A program made the translations under genes and the position numbers. A stretch of DNA of 64,000 nt. Origin: Cupriavidus gilardii (GTDB lineage Bacteria > Pseudomonadota > Gammaproteobacteria > Burkholderiales > Burkholderiaceae). This document shows positions 1 to 10,283 of the stretch, piece after piece. Each line of letters starts with the position of its first letter. Position 1 is the first letter of the stretch. Where the stretch lies: positions 1-64,000 of the forward strand of contig NZ_VZOV01000011.1 in NCBI RefSeq assembly GCF_008801915.1, written 5' to 3'. The notes below the pieces were generated by a model. That model was not told the DNA's origin. It searched no databases and saw nothing but the letters and a program-made list of their open reading frames with translations.

Positions 1-551
1 AGTCGCCGCAGCCGACCCCGTCCGCCGCGCCCGCCACGCTGCAGCTGCAGCACGAGGGCGCCGGCCGGCCGTGGGCGACGGTGCGCGCGCTGGCGGCGGT
101 GCCGCTGGCCGAGCCGATCGCCGCCGGCTACCGCATCCGCCGCAGCGTCAGCGCGGTCGAGCAGGCCACGCCGGGGCGCTGGTCGCGCGGCGACGTCTAT
201 CGCGTCAAGCTGGAGATCGACGCGCAGGCCGACATGACGTGGGTGGTGGTCAGCGATCCGGTGCCGGCGGGCGCGACGATCCTGGGCAGCGGCCTGGGCC
301 GCGACTCGCAGATCGCCACGCGCGGCGAGCGCCGCACCGGCGCCTGGCCGGCCTTCAGCGAGCGCACGCCGCAGGCGTACCGCGAGTACTACGCCCACCT
401 GCCCAAGGGCACGGCCACCATCGAGTACACCGTGCGGCTGAACAACGCGGGCGAGTTCGCACTGCCGCCGACCCGGGTCGAGGCGATGTACGCGCCCGAG
501 GTGTTCGGCGCCGCGCCCAATGCGCGCCTGAGCGTGGGGCCGCGTTCGTGA
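1..551 (+). CDS. Alpha-2-macroglobulin family protein, C-terminal part (partial)
   Basis: The frame is open from base 3, so only the last ~182 residues are present; the start lies outside the window. The visible segment is a beta-rich secreted-protein tail with motifs such as TWVVVSDPVPAGA and IEYTVRLNNAGEFALPP, typical of the end of bacterial alpha-2-macroglobulin (YfhM type). These are periplasmic protease traps thought to guard the envelope together with PBP1C. The identification leans on context: an operon with pbpC follows, as in E. coli yfhM-pbpC. The stop TGA (549-551) overlaps the GTG start of the next gene, so translational coupling is likely. The thioester and bait regions are not in the window. 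Confidence 0.8.
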   Translation, partial: SPQPTPSAAPATLQLQHEGAGRPWATVRALAAVPLAEPIAAGYRIRRSVSAVEQATPGRWSRGDVYRVKLEIDAQADMTWVVVSDPVPAGATILGSGLGRDSQIATRGERRTGAWPAFSERTPQAYREYYAHLPKGTATIEYTVRLNNAGEFALPPTRVEAMYAPEVFGAAPNARLSVGPRS

Positions 552-1261
552 GCGATGTCCTCGAACGGCGCGGCTGGACGATGCCGCCGCGCGTGCGCGA
601 ATGGTGGATGGCCGGCACCGTCGCCGGCACCATCTACGGCACGCTGCTGGTCAGCGCCGCGCTGGAGCTGCCGCCCGGCACGCCGCTGACGGGCAGCTTC
701 GCCTGGCAGCCGGCATGGAAGACCGCGATGGCGTTGCTGCTGGCGCGTGCGGCGTGGTTCCATCCGGTGCGCCGCGAGCGGCGCTGGCTGGTTGCTGCGC
801 TGCTGTTCTCCGCGGTGGGCGATCTGCTGCTGGCGGTGCCGTGGCTGCCGTTTTCCTTCTCCGGCGGGTTCGGCTTCTTCCTGCTGGCGCATCTGTGCTA
901 TCTCGCGTTGCTGCTGCCGTTGGTCGGCGACGACCGGCCGCACCGGCTGCTCGCCAGCGGCGCGGTGATCGGTACCGTCGGCACGCTGCTGGGGCGCTTC
1001 TGGCCCAACCTCGGCACGCTCCAGATCGAGGTCTGCGCCTATGTCGTCGCGCTGACGGCGATGGCCTGCGCGGCGCTGCTGGCGCGGCTGCCGACGCCGC
1101 TGGCCGCGCTCGGCGCGCTGTGCTTCGTCGTGTCCGATGCGCTGATCGGCATCGCGCGCTTCCTGTCGCCGTTCGATCGCTTCGAACTGGGCATCTGGTG
1201 GACCTATGCCGCGGCCCAGGTATTGCTGGTCGCGGGCATCGTCGCGGGGCGGCGGCCATGA
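548..1261 (+). CDS. YhhN (TMEM86/lysoplasmalogenase) family integral membrane protein
   Basis: 237 residues with about eight hydrophobic segments. It carries the family-typical acidic motifs FSAVGDLLLA and VSDALIGIARF, which supply the conserved aspartates of the YhhN family. Characterised eukaryotic members hydrolyse the vinyl-ether bond of lysoplasmalogens; the bacterial role is less certain. GTG at 548 is chosen because it overlaps the upstream stop (GTGA). The stop at 1259-1261 overlaps the ATG of pbpC (ATGA). The gene thus sits translationally coupled inside an alpha-2-macroglobulin/PBP1C operon, which suggests an envelope role. An ATG at 581 is an alternative start with no clear ribosome site. 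Confidence 0.8.
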   Translation: MSDVLERRGWTMPPRVREWWMAGTVAGTIYGTLLVSAALELPPGTPLTGSFAWQPAWKTAMALLLARAAWFHPVRRERRWLVAALLFSAVGDLLLAVPWLPFSFSGGFGFFLLAHLCYLALLLPLVGDDRPHRLLASGAVIGTVGTLLGRFWPNLGTLQIEVCAYVVALTAMACAALLARLPTPLAALGALCFVVSDALIGIARFLSPFDRFELGIWWTYAAAQVLLVAGIVAGRRP

Positions 1262-3597
1262 CGCGGGCAACGCGATGGCCCGGCATCCGGCGCGCGGCGC
1301 GGGCGGCGGCGCTGCTTGGCGTGCTGCTGTCCGCGATACCGTCCGCGCCGGCGTTCGCCGACGCGCTGCCCGGCTTCGACCAGGTGCGCGGCAGCTACCG
1401 CAGCGCCGACGTGATCGTGCGGGATCGCCATGGCGAACCGGTCGCCACGGTGCGGACCGATTTCGGCGCGCGGCGCGGCCAGTGGGTGGCGCTCGACGAG
1501 ATCTCGCCGGCGGTGCGCACCGCGATCGTGCTGTCGGAGGACCGGCGCTTCTACCGGCACAGCGGCGTGGACTGGCAGGGCGTGGCCGGCGCGGCCTGGG
1601 CCAATCTGTGGAACACGCGCACGCGCGGCGCCTCGACGCTGACGATGCAGCTGGCCGCGCTGCTCGACGACGAACTGCGCCGCGGCGCGGGCGGACGCAG
1701 CGCGGCACAGAAGATGAGCCAGGCCTGGCGCGCGGCGCGGCTCGAACAAGGCTGGAGCAAGAGCCAGATCCTCGAGGCCTATCTGAACCTGGTACCGCTG
1801 CGTGGCGAGCTGGTCGGCCTGTCGGCGCTGTCGCAGGGGCTGTTCGGCAAGCTGCCGAGCGGGCTCGATGCGCGCGAGGCGGCGCTGGCAGTGGCGCTGG
1901 TGCGCGCGCCCAATGCCGCGCCGGCGCGCGTGGCGCAGCGCGCCTGCCAGATCCTGCGCGAGATGGCGCAGCCGGACGGCTGCAACGGGCTGGACGGCTT
2001 TACGCAACTGGCACTGGCGCGCGCCGCGATGCCGCCGGCCGGACCGGGCCGCGCGCAGCTGGCGCCCCACCTGGGCCGCCTGCTGGTCGAGCGGACCCTG
2101 CACAGTGCAGGCACGACGGCGCGGGCCGCGATCGACTCGACGCTCGATGCCGGCGTGCAGCGGCTGGCGATGGCCAGCCTGCAGCGGCACCTGCGCGAGC
2201 TGGCCGGACGCCATGTCGAGGACGGCGCGGTGGTCGTGCTCGACAACGCCAGCGGCGACGTGCTGGCCTATGTGGGCTCGTCGGGCGCGCTGTCCGCGGC
2301 GGCGCAGGTCGACCATGCGGCCGCGCTGCGCCAGGCCGGCTCGACGCTGAAGCCTTTCCTCTATGCGCAGGCGCTGGAGGAGCGGCGCCTGACCGCGGCC
2401 TCGCTGCTGGACGACCGGCCGGTCAACCTGCCGACCGGCGGCGGCCTCTACATTCCCCGCAACTACGATGGCCGCTACGGCGGCTGGGTCAGCATGCGCG
2501 CCGCGCTGGCCGGTTCGCTCAATGTGCCGGCGGTGCGCACGCTGGTGATGGTGACCCCGCACCGCTTCCATCGGCGGCTGGTGGCGCTCGGCCTGCCGCT
2601 GACCGAGGCCGGCGACTACTACGGCTACAGCCTGGCGCTGGGCAGCGCCGACGTGTCGCTGCTGACGCTGACCAATGCCTACCGCACGCTGGCCAACCAG
2701 GGCCGCCAGGCGCCGGTGCGGATGCGGCTGGCCGAGCCGGCGCCGCGGCCGCTGGCCGTGATGTCGGCCGCGGCGGCGCATGTGATCGGCGACGTGCTGT
2801 CCGACCGGCATGCGCGCGCGCGGACCTTCGGCCTTGACAGTCCGCTGACCACGCGCTTCTGGACCGCGGTCAAGACCGGCACCAGCAAGGACATGCGCGA
2901 CAACTGGTGCATCGGCTGGTCGCAGCACTACACGGTCGGGGTCTGGGTCGGCAATGCCAGCGGCGCGGCGATGCGCGATGTGTCCGGCGTATCGGGCGCG
3001 GCGCCGGTCTGGCACGACGTGATGGCCTACCTGCATCGCGAGCGCGCGAGCCGGCCGCCGGCGATGCCCGCGGACGTGGAGCGCGTGCCGGTGCGGTTTG
3101 AAGGCGTACCCGAGCCTGCGCGCGAAGAGGTGTTCCTGGCGGGCACCGCGGTGCCTGTCGTCGCCGTCGGCAGCCACTACGCGGGCACGGCGGCGGGGCG
3201 CGGTGCAGGGCGGACGGCGGCGGCGCACGGTGCGGACCCCGGCCGTGCCGCGGCGATCGCCAGTCCGGCCGACGGCACCGTGTTCGCGCTCGATCCGGAT
3301 ATTCCGCCGCAGGCGCAGCGCGTCTGGCTGCACGCCGAGGATGTCGCGGGCCGGACCGCACGGGCGGTGGCCTGGCGGCTCGACGGCAAGCGCCTGGGCC
3401 GTGGCGGCAAGCTGGCCTGGCTGCCCTGGCCGGGGCGGCATCGGCTCGAACTGGTCGATGCCGGCGGCACGGTGCTCGATACGGTCCGCATCGAGGTGCG
3501 CGGCGCGACCGTGCGCGAAGGGCGCGACGGTCCGCCGCCAGGGCGGGGCAGGACGGCGGCGAGGCAGGGCGCCGCGGCCGCGGCCGAGCGCGGATAA
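1258..3597 (+). CDS. pbpC: Penicillin-binding protein 1C (bifunctional transglycosylase/transpeptidase)
   Basis: 779 residues, the usual PBP1C length. After an N-terminal signal/anchor (residues ~10-35) comes a GT51 glycosyltransferase with EDRRFYRHSG (E94) and GASTLTMQ (S126). The transpeptidase domain follows with STLK (S362/K365), SLN (S420-N422) and KTG (K539). The tail (~650-779) fits the BiPBP_C beta domain found in PBP1C. It polymerises and may cross-link peptidoglycan in the periplasm. The ATG overlaps the stop of the YhhN-like gene, and the alpha-2-macroglobulin gene lies upstream, a well-known pairing. The protein is intact. Confidence 0.95.
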   Translation: MTRATRWPGIRRAARAAALLGVLLSAIPSAPAFADALPGFDQVRGSYRSADVIVRDRHGEPVATVRTDFGARRGQWVALDEISPAVRTAIVLSEDRRFYRHSGVDWQGVAGAAWANLWNTRTRGASTLTMQLAALLDDELRRGAGGRSAAQKMSQAWRAARLEQGWSKSQILEAYLNLVPLRGELVGLSALSQGLFGKLPSGLDAREAALAVALVRAPNAAPARVAQRACQILREMAQPDGCNGLDGFTQLALARAAMPPAGPGRAQLAPHLGRLLVERTLHSAGTTARAAIDSTLDAGVQRLAMASLQRHLRELAGRHVEDGAVVVLDNASGDVLAYVGSSGALSAAAQVDHAAALRQAGSTLKPFLYAQALEERRLTAASLLDDRPVNLPTGGGLYIPRNYDGRYGGWVSMRAALAGSLNVPAVRTLVMVTPHRFHRRLVALGLPLTEAGDYYGYSLALGSADVSLLTLTNAYRTLANQGRQAPVRMRLAEPAPRPLAVMSAAAAHVIGDVLSDRHARARTFGLDSPLTTRFWTAVKTGTSKDMRDNWCIGWSQHYTVGVWVGNASGAAMRDVSGVSGAAPVWHDVMAYLHRERASRPPAMPADVERVPVRFEGVPEPAREEVFLAGTAVPVVAVGSHYAGTAAGRGAGRTAAAHGADPGRAAAIASPADGTVFALDPDIPPQAQRVWLHAEDVAGRTARAVAWRLDGKRLGRGGKLAWLPWPGRHRLELVDAGGTVLDTVRIEVRGATVREGRDGPPPGRGRTAARQGAAAAAERG

Positions 3598-3598
3598 T

Positions 3599-3637
3599 CG
3601 CCGCCTCGCCGCCTCGCCGCCTCGCCGCCTCGCCGCC
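3599..3637 (+). repeat. 8-bp tandem repeat after pbpC
   Basis: Four full copies of CGCCGCCT plus a seventh-base partial copy begin one base after the pbpC stop codon. It is non-coding and sits in the 87-bp gap before the next gene. Such short perfect arrays are prone to slippage. No function is visible. Confidence 0.85.
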
Positions 3638-3684
3638 GTCGGCCGCTACCCTCAGATTCCCAGCGTTCCCAGGAGCTCGATCTC

Positions 3685-4710
3685 ATGCCTACCGAACCGA
3701 TTGCCTCGCCGACCGCCTCACAGACCGTCCCGCCGATGCTGCTCGATGCCGCGCAGACGGCGGCGCGGCTGCCGTATCCCGAACTGGCCGTCGCCATTGC
3801 CGACATGCTCGGCGAACTGCGCGCCGGCACCGCGATGGCGCCGCCGCGGCTCGCGCTGCCGGTCGGCGACGTGACGGCCGCGGCCCCGGAGGGCGAGGGG
3901 ACGCTGCTGGTGATGCCGGCCCGCAATGCCGACCTGGTGATGACCAAGAACATCACGGTCCATCCGGGCAATCCGGCGCGCGGGCTGCCCAATATCCTCG
4001 GCGAAGTGGTGGTGGCCGACGCGCATACCGGCGTGCGGCTGGCGCTGCTGGACGGACCGACGGTGACGGGGCGACGCACGGCCGCGGTGTCGCTGCTGGC
4101 GGCGCAGCGCTTCGCCGCACGGCCCGACGGCGGGCTGCTGATCGTCGGCGCCGGCGTACAGGCCACCACGCACCTCGAGGCCTTCGCCGCCGGGCTGCCG
4201 CTGCGGCGGGTCTGGCTGCATTCGCGCACGGCGGACAAGGCCCATGCGCTGGCGGCGCGGGCACGCGAACTTGGCCTGGAGGCCGAGGTGCTCGAATCCG
4301 CCGGCGAGGTCGAGGCGGTACTGGGCCGCGTGTCGATGGTCGTCACCGTGACGTCGAGCCGCACCCCGGTGCTGCCGGACCTGGATGCCGGCTGCTGGCG
4401 CGACGACCACTTCATCGCCGCGGTCGGTGCGTTCCGGCCGGACATGTGCGAGTTGCCGCCGGCGCTGTGCCGCGGCGCCGAGAAGGCGGGGCGGCTGCTG
4501 GCCGATACGCTGTTCGGCATCGAGGACGAGGCCGGCGACCTGCTGCAGGCCGGCATCGACTGGGCCGCGGTGCAGCCGTTCGAGACGGCGATCCTGGCCG
4601 CCGACGCGATCCGCGCGCGCACCGGCAGTCCGCTGGTGTTCAAGAGCGTCGGCTATGCGCTGTGGGATCTGGCGGCCTGCGCGCTGGCCGTGCGAAGCGA
4701 CCGCGCATGA
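3685..4710 (+). CDS. Ornithine cyclodeaminase/mu-crystallin family; probable delta1-pyrroline/piperideine-2-carboxylate reductase
   Basis: 341 residues. An N-terminal substrate lobe (MVMPARNADLVMTKNITVHP-like segment, residues ~75-95, with a conserved Lys) is followed by LDGPTVTGRRTAA and a Rossmann motif GAGVQATTHLEAF from G155 for NAD(P)H. Family members either deaminate ornithine to proline or reduce cyclic imino acids in proline/lysine/hydroxyproline metabolism. The GPTVTGRRTAAVS segment looks more like the reductase branch, but that is an inference. AGGAG lies ten bases before the ATG. It is a single gene, flanked by tandem repeats on both sides. Confidence 0.8.
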   Translation: MPTEPIASPTASQTVPPMLLDAAQTAARLPYPELAVAIADMLGELRAGTAMAPPRLALPVGDVTAAAPEGEGTLLVMPARNADLVMTKNITVHPGNPARGLPNILGEVVVADAHTGVRLALLDGPTVTGRRTAAVSLLAAQRFAARPDGGLLIVGAGVQATTHLEAFAAGLPLRRVWLHSRTADKAHALAARARELGLEAEVLESAGEVEAVLGRVSMVVTVTSSRTPVLPDLDAGCWRDDHFIAAVGAFRPDMCELPPALCRGAEKAGRLLADTLFGIEDEAGDLLQAGIDWAAVQPFETAILAADAIRARTGSPLVFKSVGYALWDLAACALAVRSDRA

Positions 4711-4715
4711 CGGCG

Positions 4716-4823
4716 CCGACGGTGCCGGCGGTGCGGATGGTGCCGATGGTGCCGATGGTGCCGATGGTGCCGATGGCGTCGATGGCGTCGATGGCGTCGA
4801 TGGCGTCGATGGTGCCGATGGCC
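4716..4823 (+). repeat. 9-bp tandem repeat (12 units)
   Basis: Two degenerate units (ccgacggtg, ccggcggtg) are followed by ten units alternating between CCGATGGTG and TCGATGGCG types. The array starts a few bases after the stop of the reductase gene and ends ~200 bp before ompW. Blocks of identical variants (four GTG-type, then four GCG-type) suggest growth by unequal duplication. The unit length is a multiple of three, but no credible gene covers it. The rest of the 4711-5024 gap shows no gene. Confidence 0.9.
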
Positions 4824-5024
4824 CTGGATCACCGCTCGCTGTCACATTACTGAGACACTTCTGCCGCCTCTCTCCCGGCTGTGGTGCCCCTTCGGATACC
4901 GCGGATTGCGGTAAACCCTCGATTTAGTGGCGTGCCTCTACAAAATGTCTCTGGAATGAAACGATGACGGCATCGGCGGCGGGATAATGCTGCCCTTGCA
5001 GTTGAAAACCACGAAGGAGAGAGG

Positions 5025-5753
5025 ATGTTGAACAACAAGAAAATCCTGGTGGCTGTCGCGGCCATGGTAGTGGGCGGAGCCGCCCAGGCACAGTCGGCCG
5101 GCAGCACTGTCGTCAGTGCGGGCTGGTTCCGCGTGATGCCGAACAGCTCGGCCGACCCGCTGACCATCGACAGCGTCGGCGGCCGCCCGGTCGGCATGCA
5201 GCGTCCCAATACCGGCGCCGACATCAAGGCGGCCAATACGCTGGGCTTGTCGATCGACCACTTCGTTACGGACCACATCTCGACCGAGTTCGTGGTCGGT
5301 ATCCCCCCGGAGCACGATGTCGAGGGCGACAAGGGCTACGGCCGGTACGGCAAGCTCGGCACGGTGCGCCAGTGGAGCCCGGCGGTGCTGGTCAAGTACC
5401 ACTTCCTCGAGCCGGCCTCGCGTTTCCGCCCCTATGTGGGCCTGGGCGTCAACTACACCTGGTTTACCGACGAGACGATCACCAACCAGCAGTTCGTGCG
5501 CCAGGAGTTCGGCCCCAACGCCACGATGACCGCGAGCGCCAAGTCGTCGTGGAATCCGGTCTTCAACATCGGCGCGAACTACAAGATCAACGAGCGCTGG
5601 CATATCGGCCTGTCGGTGTCCTACCTGCCGCTGGATACCCGCGCGACCTTCGTCACGCGCAATTCCGCCCAGGGCGGCGCCACCGTGGTGTCGCACACCA
5701 AGATCAAGATCGATCCGATCGTGACCTTCCTGAACGTCGGCTACCGCTTCTGA
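5025..5753 (+). CDS. ompW: OmpW family outer-membrane protein
   Basis: 242 residues. It has a signal peptide (MLNNKKILVAVAAMVV..., cut after AQA near residue 24) and alternating amphipathic strands. The C-terminus ends in GYRF, the aromatic end expected for outer-membrane beta-barrel assembly. Motifs such as YHFLEPASRFRPYVGLGVNYTWF match OmpW, an eight-stranded barrel forming a narrow hydrophobic channel. It is slightly longer than E. coli OmpW. A strong AGGAGAG precedes the ATG. It is monocistronic, with a hairpin at 5768-5800 downstream. OmpW proteins often respond to stress or oxygen, but no regulator site was identified. Confidence 0.92.
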   Translation: MLNNKKILVAVAAMVVGGAAQAQSAGSTVVSAGWFRVMPNSSADPLTIDSVGGRPVGMQRPNTGADIKAANTLGLSIDHFVTDHISTEFVVGIPPEHDVEGDKGYGRYGKLGTVRQWSPAVLVKYHFLEPASRFRPYVGLGVNYTWFTDETITNQQFVRQEFGPNATMTASAKSSWNPVFNIGANYKINERWHIGLSVSYLPLDTRATFVTRNSAQGGATVVSHTKIKIDPIVTFLNVGYRF

Positions 5754-5767
5754 GCCGCGCCGACCGG

Positions 5768-5806
5768 CCGCGTCCGCGTCTCCCCGGAGCGCGGACGCGG
5801 TTCCTT
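5768..5806 (+). terminator. Probable terminator of ompW
   Basis: Perfect 11-bp stem CCGCGTCCGCG/CGCGGACGCGG with an 11-base loop, followed by a weak TTCCTT tract. It starts 15 bases after the ompW stop and separates ompW from the convergent copZ-like gene. Confidence 0.6.
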
Positions 5807-5810
5807 CCGG

Positions 5811-6005
5811 TCAGCCCTTGACCGGATAGCCCGCCGCTTCGATCGCCTCCCGCACCTCCTGCACATCGGCGTCCGCTTCCACGCTGACCGCCTGCGCCGC
5901 AATATCGGCCGACACGCGCGCGTCGGGGTCGACCTGCTTCACCGCACGCGTGATCGCGCCCACGCAGTGATTGCAGGACATGCCTTCCACTTGAAACTGC
6001 ATCAT
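5811..6005 (-). CDS. copZ: Heavy-metal-associated domain copper chaperone (CopZ-like)
   Basis: 64 residues, a single HMA ferredoxin-like domain. The metal-binding motif GMSCNHC (MxCxxC) lies near the N-terminus and EAAGYPVKG at the end. It binds Cu(I) in the cytoplasm and hands it to CopA or CueR. The start is the first of two adjacent ATGs, because AGGAG lies seven bases before it. It is divergent from copA; the gap holds the CueR box. Confidence 0.9.
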   Translation of the reverse strand: MMQFQVEGMSCNHCVGAITRAVKQVDPDARVSADIAAQAVSVEADADVQEVREAIEAAGYPVKG

Positions 6006-6126
6006 CGTTGAACTCCTCGGAATGGGCTGGAAATCCGGCAAGTACCCGGAATGACGCCATTGTGAACCTTCCCATCGTGTCAGGCGCAAGCCCCGCAGCC
6101 TCGCTGCGAAACCTGGCGCGCCGGCC

Positions 6127-6157
6127 TTGACCTTCCTAGCATGGTAAGGTCCAGCAT
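6127..6157 (+). promoter_or_regulatory. CueR-type promoter and operator of copA
   Basis: A dyad ACCTTCC-N6-GGTAAGGT (6130-6150) sits between TTGACC (-35, 6127-6132) and a weak -10 CAGCAT (6152-6157), a 19-bp spacer. The long spacer with a central ACCTT/AAGGT dyad is the hallmark of MerR/CueR promoters. It lies just upstream of copA, whose downstream neighbour encodes CueR. Copper-induced expression of copA-cueR is inferred. Confidence 0.85.
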
Positions 6158-6194
6158 CCAGTGACAGGCTATGTCAACGAGGATGTCAACCGCC

Positions 6195-8699
<2,505 letters not shown>

Positions 8700-8719
8700 A
8701 ACATGGAGGAAGCAAGGCG

Positions 8720-9178
8720 ATGAATATCGGCGAAGCGGCGGCTGCCTCGGGCGTGTCCGCCAAGATGATCCGGCACTACGAATCGATCGGGCTGCTGCCC
8801 GTGCCGCCGCGCAGCGAAGGGGGCTATCGGCGCTACGACGAGCGCGCGCTGCATACCTTGCGCTTCGTGCGGCGCGCCCGTAATCTCGGGTTCTCGCTGG
8901 ACGAGATCCGCAACCTGCTGCTGCTGTGGCAAGACCGCGGGCGTGCCAGCGCGGACGTCAAGGCGCTGACGCTGCGCCATGTCGCCGAACTGGAAACGCG
9001 CATCGCGGAACTGGTGGCGATGCGCGACACGCTGCGCTCGCTGGCCGAGGCCTGCAGCGGCGACGAGCGGCCGGACTGCCCGATCCTCGCCGACTTCGCC
9101 GAGCCGGGGCACGCGCCGTCCGCGGACACGTCCGACCGCAATGCACGCGACGGCAATGCGCGCCCCGCCTGCCACTGA
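8720..9178 (+). CDS. cueR: Cu(I)-responsive MerR-family regulator
   Basis: 152 residues. The N-terminal winged helix-turn-helix (MNIGEAAAASGVSAKMIRHY) is typical of MerR, followed by a dimerisation helix. The metal loop CSGDERPDC places cysteines at 112 and 120, the same positions as in E. coli CueR. An extra ~25-residue tail ends in a Cys-His. It activates the promoter at 6127-6157. Here cueR lies downstream of copA on the same strand, not divergent as in E. coli, so it probably shares the copper-induced transcript. Its stop overlaps an ATG (TGATG). Confidence 0.95.
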   Translation: MNIGEAAAASGVSAKMIRHYESIGLLPVPPRSEGGYRRYDERALHTLRFVRRARNLGFSLDEIRNLLLLWQDRGRASADVKALTLRHVAELETRIAELVAMRDTLRSLAEACSGDERPDCPILADFAEPGHAPSADTSDRNARDGNARPACH

Positions 9179-9231
9179 TGAACGCTGACCGGCGTGCGGC
9201 CGCGCCGCGTGCCGACGAGGAGAGCGATCGC

Positions 9232-10122
9232 ATGGATGCATCCCAGAGCGCCGCCATTGCGCCGGCTGAAAGCCGCCAGCGCATGCGCGACGGCACCGAG
9301 CTGCTGCTGCGCACCTGGCTGCCCGACCCGGGGCTGTGGCCCGAACCGTCGGGCACGCTGCTGCTGGTGCACGGGCTCGCCGAGCACTGCGGGCGCTACG
9401 CGCATGTGGCGGCGCGGCTGTGCGCGCTGGGGCTGCGGGTGGTGGCCTACGACCAGCGCGGCCACGGCGCCAGCGGCGGCGCACGCATGGTGGCCGAGCG
9501 GCCCGATGTCTTCCTGGACGACCTGGTGGAGATCTACGACGGCGCGGTGCAGCGCTGGCCGGAGCTGCCGATCGTGCTCGGCCACAGCATGGGCGGGCTG
9601 GTCGCGGCGCGGCTGGCAACCTCGCGCGTGCGACCGGTGCGCGCGCTGGTGCTGTCCTCGCCGGCACTGGCGCTGCGCATCGACGGCGCGATGCTGACCC
9701 TGCAGCGGATGCTGCTGACGCTGGCGCCGAACCTGCGCGTACCCAGTCCGATCCGCCCGTCCGACCTCAGCCACGATCCCGCCGAGGTGGCCAGCTATCG
9801 CAGCGATCCGTTGGTGCAGCGCACGCTGACGGCGGGCATGCTGCACAGCATGATGCTCGGCATCGAACGCGCGCAGGCCGATGCGCCGCTGCTCGAGGCG
9901 CCGACGCTGCTGCTGGTCGCCGGGGCCGATCGCGTGGTCGATCCGGCGGGCAGCCGGCGCTTCTGCGACAATGCGCCGGCCGACCTGCGCGAATGCGTCT
10001 GGTTCGAGCACGCCTACCACGAGATCTTCAACGAGCAGGCGGCGCTGCGGACCGAGGTGCTCGACGCGCTGAGCGACTGGCTGCGCCGCCATCTGCAGCC
10101 GGTGGCGGACGCGGACCGCTGA
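9232..10122 (+). CDS. Alpha/beta hydrolase, monoacylglycerol lipase-like
   Basis: 296 residues. It has LVHGLAEHCGRY (oxyanion region) and the nucleophile elbow GHSMGG (S119). A GADRVVDP aspartate and a FEHAYHEIFNE histidine complete the triad. This set matches the lysophospholipase/monoglyceride lipase group (PldB, MGLL), which cleaves monoacylglycerols or lysophospholipids. ATG 9232 is preferred because GAGGAGAG lies eight bases upstream. An in-frame ATG at 9178 overlaps the cueR stop and would add 18 residues. It is probably cotranscribed with cueR; a link to copper is not evident. Confidence 0.85.
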   Translation: MDASQSAAIAPAESRQRMRDGTELLLRTWLPDPGLWPEPSGTLLLVHGLAEHCGRYAHVAARLCALGLRVVAYDQRGHGASGGARMVAERPDVFLDDLVEIYDGAVQRWPELPIVLGHSMGGLVAARLATSRVRPVRALVLSSPALALRIDGAMLTLQRMLLTLAPNLRVPSPIRPSDLSHDPAEVASYRSDPLVQRTLTAGMLHSMMLGIERAQADAPLLEAPTLLLVAGADRVVDPAGSRRFCDNAPADLRECVWFEHAYHEIFNEQAALRTEVLDALSDWLRRHLQPVADADR

Positions 10123-10283
10123 AGCGCACGACGACGCGATCGCCGGTATCGATCCAGACCGGACGCCCAGCACCGAACGCACGACGCACCACGCAGAAGG
10201 CAGAGCAGAACGCCTCAGCTTGCCGGCCGTCCTTCCGCGGCGGACGGACGCATCCCGATCGACATCCAACCCAGAAGAAGAGC

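Noticed and set aside
4716..4823. CRISPR-like array
   Set aside because: Units are 9 bp and contiguous with no unique spacers; it is a minisatellite. No cas genes are present.
389..5332. Long minus-strand open frames opposite pbpC, the reductase and ompW
   Set aside because: They are rich in Arg, Ala, Pro and His, have no recognisable domains, and lie exactly opposite strong genes. GC-rich third positions suppress stops on the complementary strand.
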